Assembly (NCBI RefSeq): GCF_030915445.1
Contig: NZ_CP133264.1
Coordinates: 3,286,001-3,350,000 of the forward strand
DNA from: Clostridium sp. OS1-26
GTDB lineage: Bacteria; Bacillota; Clostridia; Clostridiales; Clostridiaceae
Length of the DNA stretch: 64,000 bases
Direction: 5' to 3'
The notes beneath the pieces were generated by a model. It did no database searches. It was given only the letters and a program-made list of their open reading frames with translations, and was not told the origin of the DNA. Made by a program: the position numbers and the translations under genes. Position 1 is the stretch's first letter. Every line of letters begins with the position of its first letter. Of this stretch, positions 63,505 through 64,000 are shown one piece after another.

Positions 63505-64000
63505 ATGTTATTGCCAAAGGAACGATTAAATAAGGTTTTCAGCGGAGAAAAAGTTGATAGACCACCATGTATTTGTCCTGGAGGTATGATGAATATGGTC
63601 ACAACAGAACTAATAGAAAAGGTTGGAATACAATTTCCTGAGGCTCATACGAATGCTCAAATGATGGCTGGTTTAGCAACAGCAGTATATGGAGAAGGTT
63701 GTTTTGAGAATTATGGGGTTCCTTTTTGTATGACTATTGAGGCAGAAAATTTTGGAGCAAAAGTTGACATGGGAACAGAGATGTATGAACCTCATGTTGT
63801 AGAGTATGCAATTGATTCTGTTAAGGAATGGAAGAAAATTTCCGAAATTAATTATGAAGAAGGAAGAGCAAAAGTAGTGGTTGATGCAATTAAATTGTTG
63901 AAATCAAAGGGCAGCGATGTTCCTATTATAGGTAATTTAACTGGACCTATCAGTACAGCAAGTTCTATAATGGAGCCTTCTACCTTCTATAAAGAATTAA
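63505..64000 (+). CDS. Uroporphyrinogen decarboxylase-family methyltransferase (3' end outside window)
   Basis: ATG 63505 follows AGAGGTGAGG, 15 bp after the corrinoid gene. The frame is open to the window end (165 codons). LLPKERLNKVFSGEKVDRPPCICPGG and NYGVPFCMTIEAENFGAKVDMGTEMYEPHVVEYAI place it in the MtaA/CmuA/UroD group, and VPIIGNLTGPISTASSIMEPSTFYKEL matches the GP(F/I) loop. The zinc motif lies outside the window. It is the third UroD paralogue in this operon and likely the complementary methyltransferase of the system. Confidence 0.88.
   Translation, partial: MLLPKERLNKVFSGEKVDRPPCICPGGMMNMVTTELIEKVGIQFPEAHTNAQMMAGLATAVYGEGCFENYGVPFCMTIEAENFGAKVDMGTEMYEPHVVEYAIDSVKEWKKISEINYEEGRAKVVVDAIKLLKSKGSDVPIIGNLTGPISTASSIMEPSTFYKEL

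Noticed and set aside
1..64000. CRISPR arrays, tRNA or rRNA genes, phage or integrase genes, intact insertion sequences
   Set aside because: None was recognised on either strand. The repeats found are operators, hairpins or the single palindrome at 10.74 kb.

Overview
The window is AT-rich DNA from a Firmicute, almost certainly a Clostridium (class Clostridia). The evidence is codon use, strong AGGAGG-type ribosome sites with frequent TTG/GTG starts, a T-box riboswitch on serS, a clostridial 2-enoate reductase, a CD3324-type protein, proline racemase, and a corrinoid/UroD methyltransferase operon. No rRNA, tRNA, CRISPR array, phage or intact insertion sequence was recognised.

Layout. 0-3.8 kb: FecBCDE-type iron-siderophore ABC importer (the ATPase gene starts before base 1). 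3.9-5.4 kb: HxlR regulator divergent from an old-yellow-enzyme reductase. 5.6-7.3 kb: T-box and seryl-tRNA synthetase. 7.3-8.9 kb: ECF sigma/anti-sigma pair. 9-14.1 kb: berberine-bridge-type FAD oxidase, a small membrane protein, 2-enoate reductase and its divergent TetR regulator. 14.3-17.7 kb: unknown genes and a second ECF sigma/anti-sigma (DUF4179) pair. 17.9-30 kb: accessory region with a DUF1214 gene remnant, MarR/cyclase, MocR/LysE exporter, hydrolase, five GNAT acetyltransferases, a Vat-type acetyltransferase, AraC/DUF2000, and several short leader ORFs with attenuator hairpins. 30-48.2 kb: three two-component systems, two ABC-2 exporters, a TPR protein, a lipase, an orphan proline racemase and a VanZ-RDD fusion, suggesting envelope or peptide-antibiotic defence. 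48.3-55.3 kb: divergent DeoR/iron-alcohol dehydrogenase and aldolase/NhaC-type transporter/MtnK/MtnA operons, a likely 5-deoxyribose or methylthioribose (DHAP shunt) pathway. 55.5-59.5 kb: PAS histidine kinase, and MerR divergent from a MATE exporter. 59.8-64 kb: CobW GTPase, three UroD-family methyltransferases and a corrinoid protein (the last gene runs off the window).

Two points stand out. First, the leader of the tandem-GNAT gene (19.4-19.6 kb) is a near-textbook ribosome-controlled transcription attenuator: a 22-codon leader ORF whose codons form one arm of an antiterminator that competes with a terminator. Similar though less certain leaders precede the Vat gene (24.3-24.64 kb) and the CD3324 gene (25.38-25.46 kb). 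Second, ten genes are interrupted by a single frame break. Nine of these look like loss of one base in a homopolymer of 4-7, and one of the nine is the essential serS. This points to consensus sequencing error more than gene decay, so these genes are annotated here as whole genes with a frame break.
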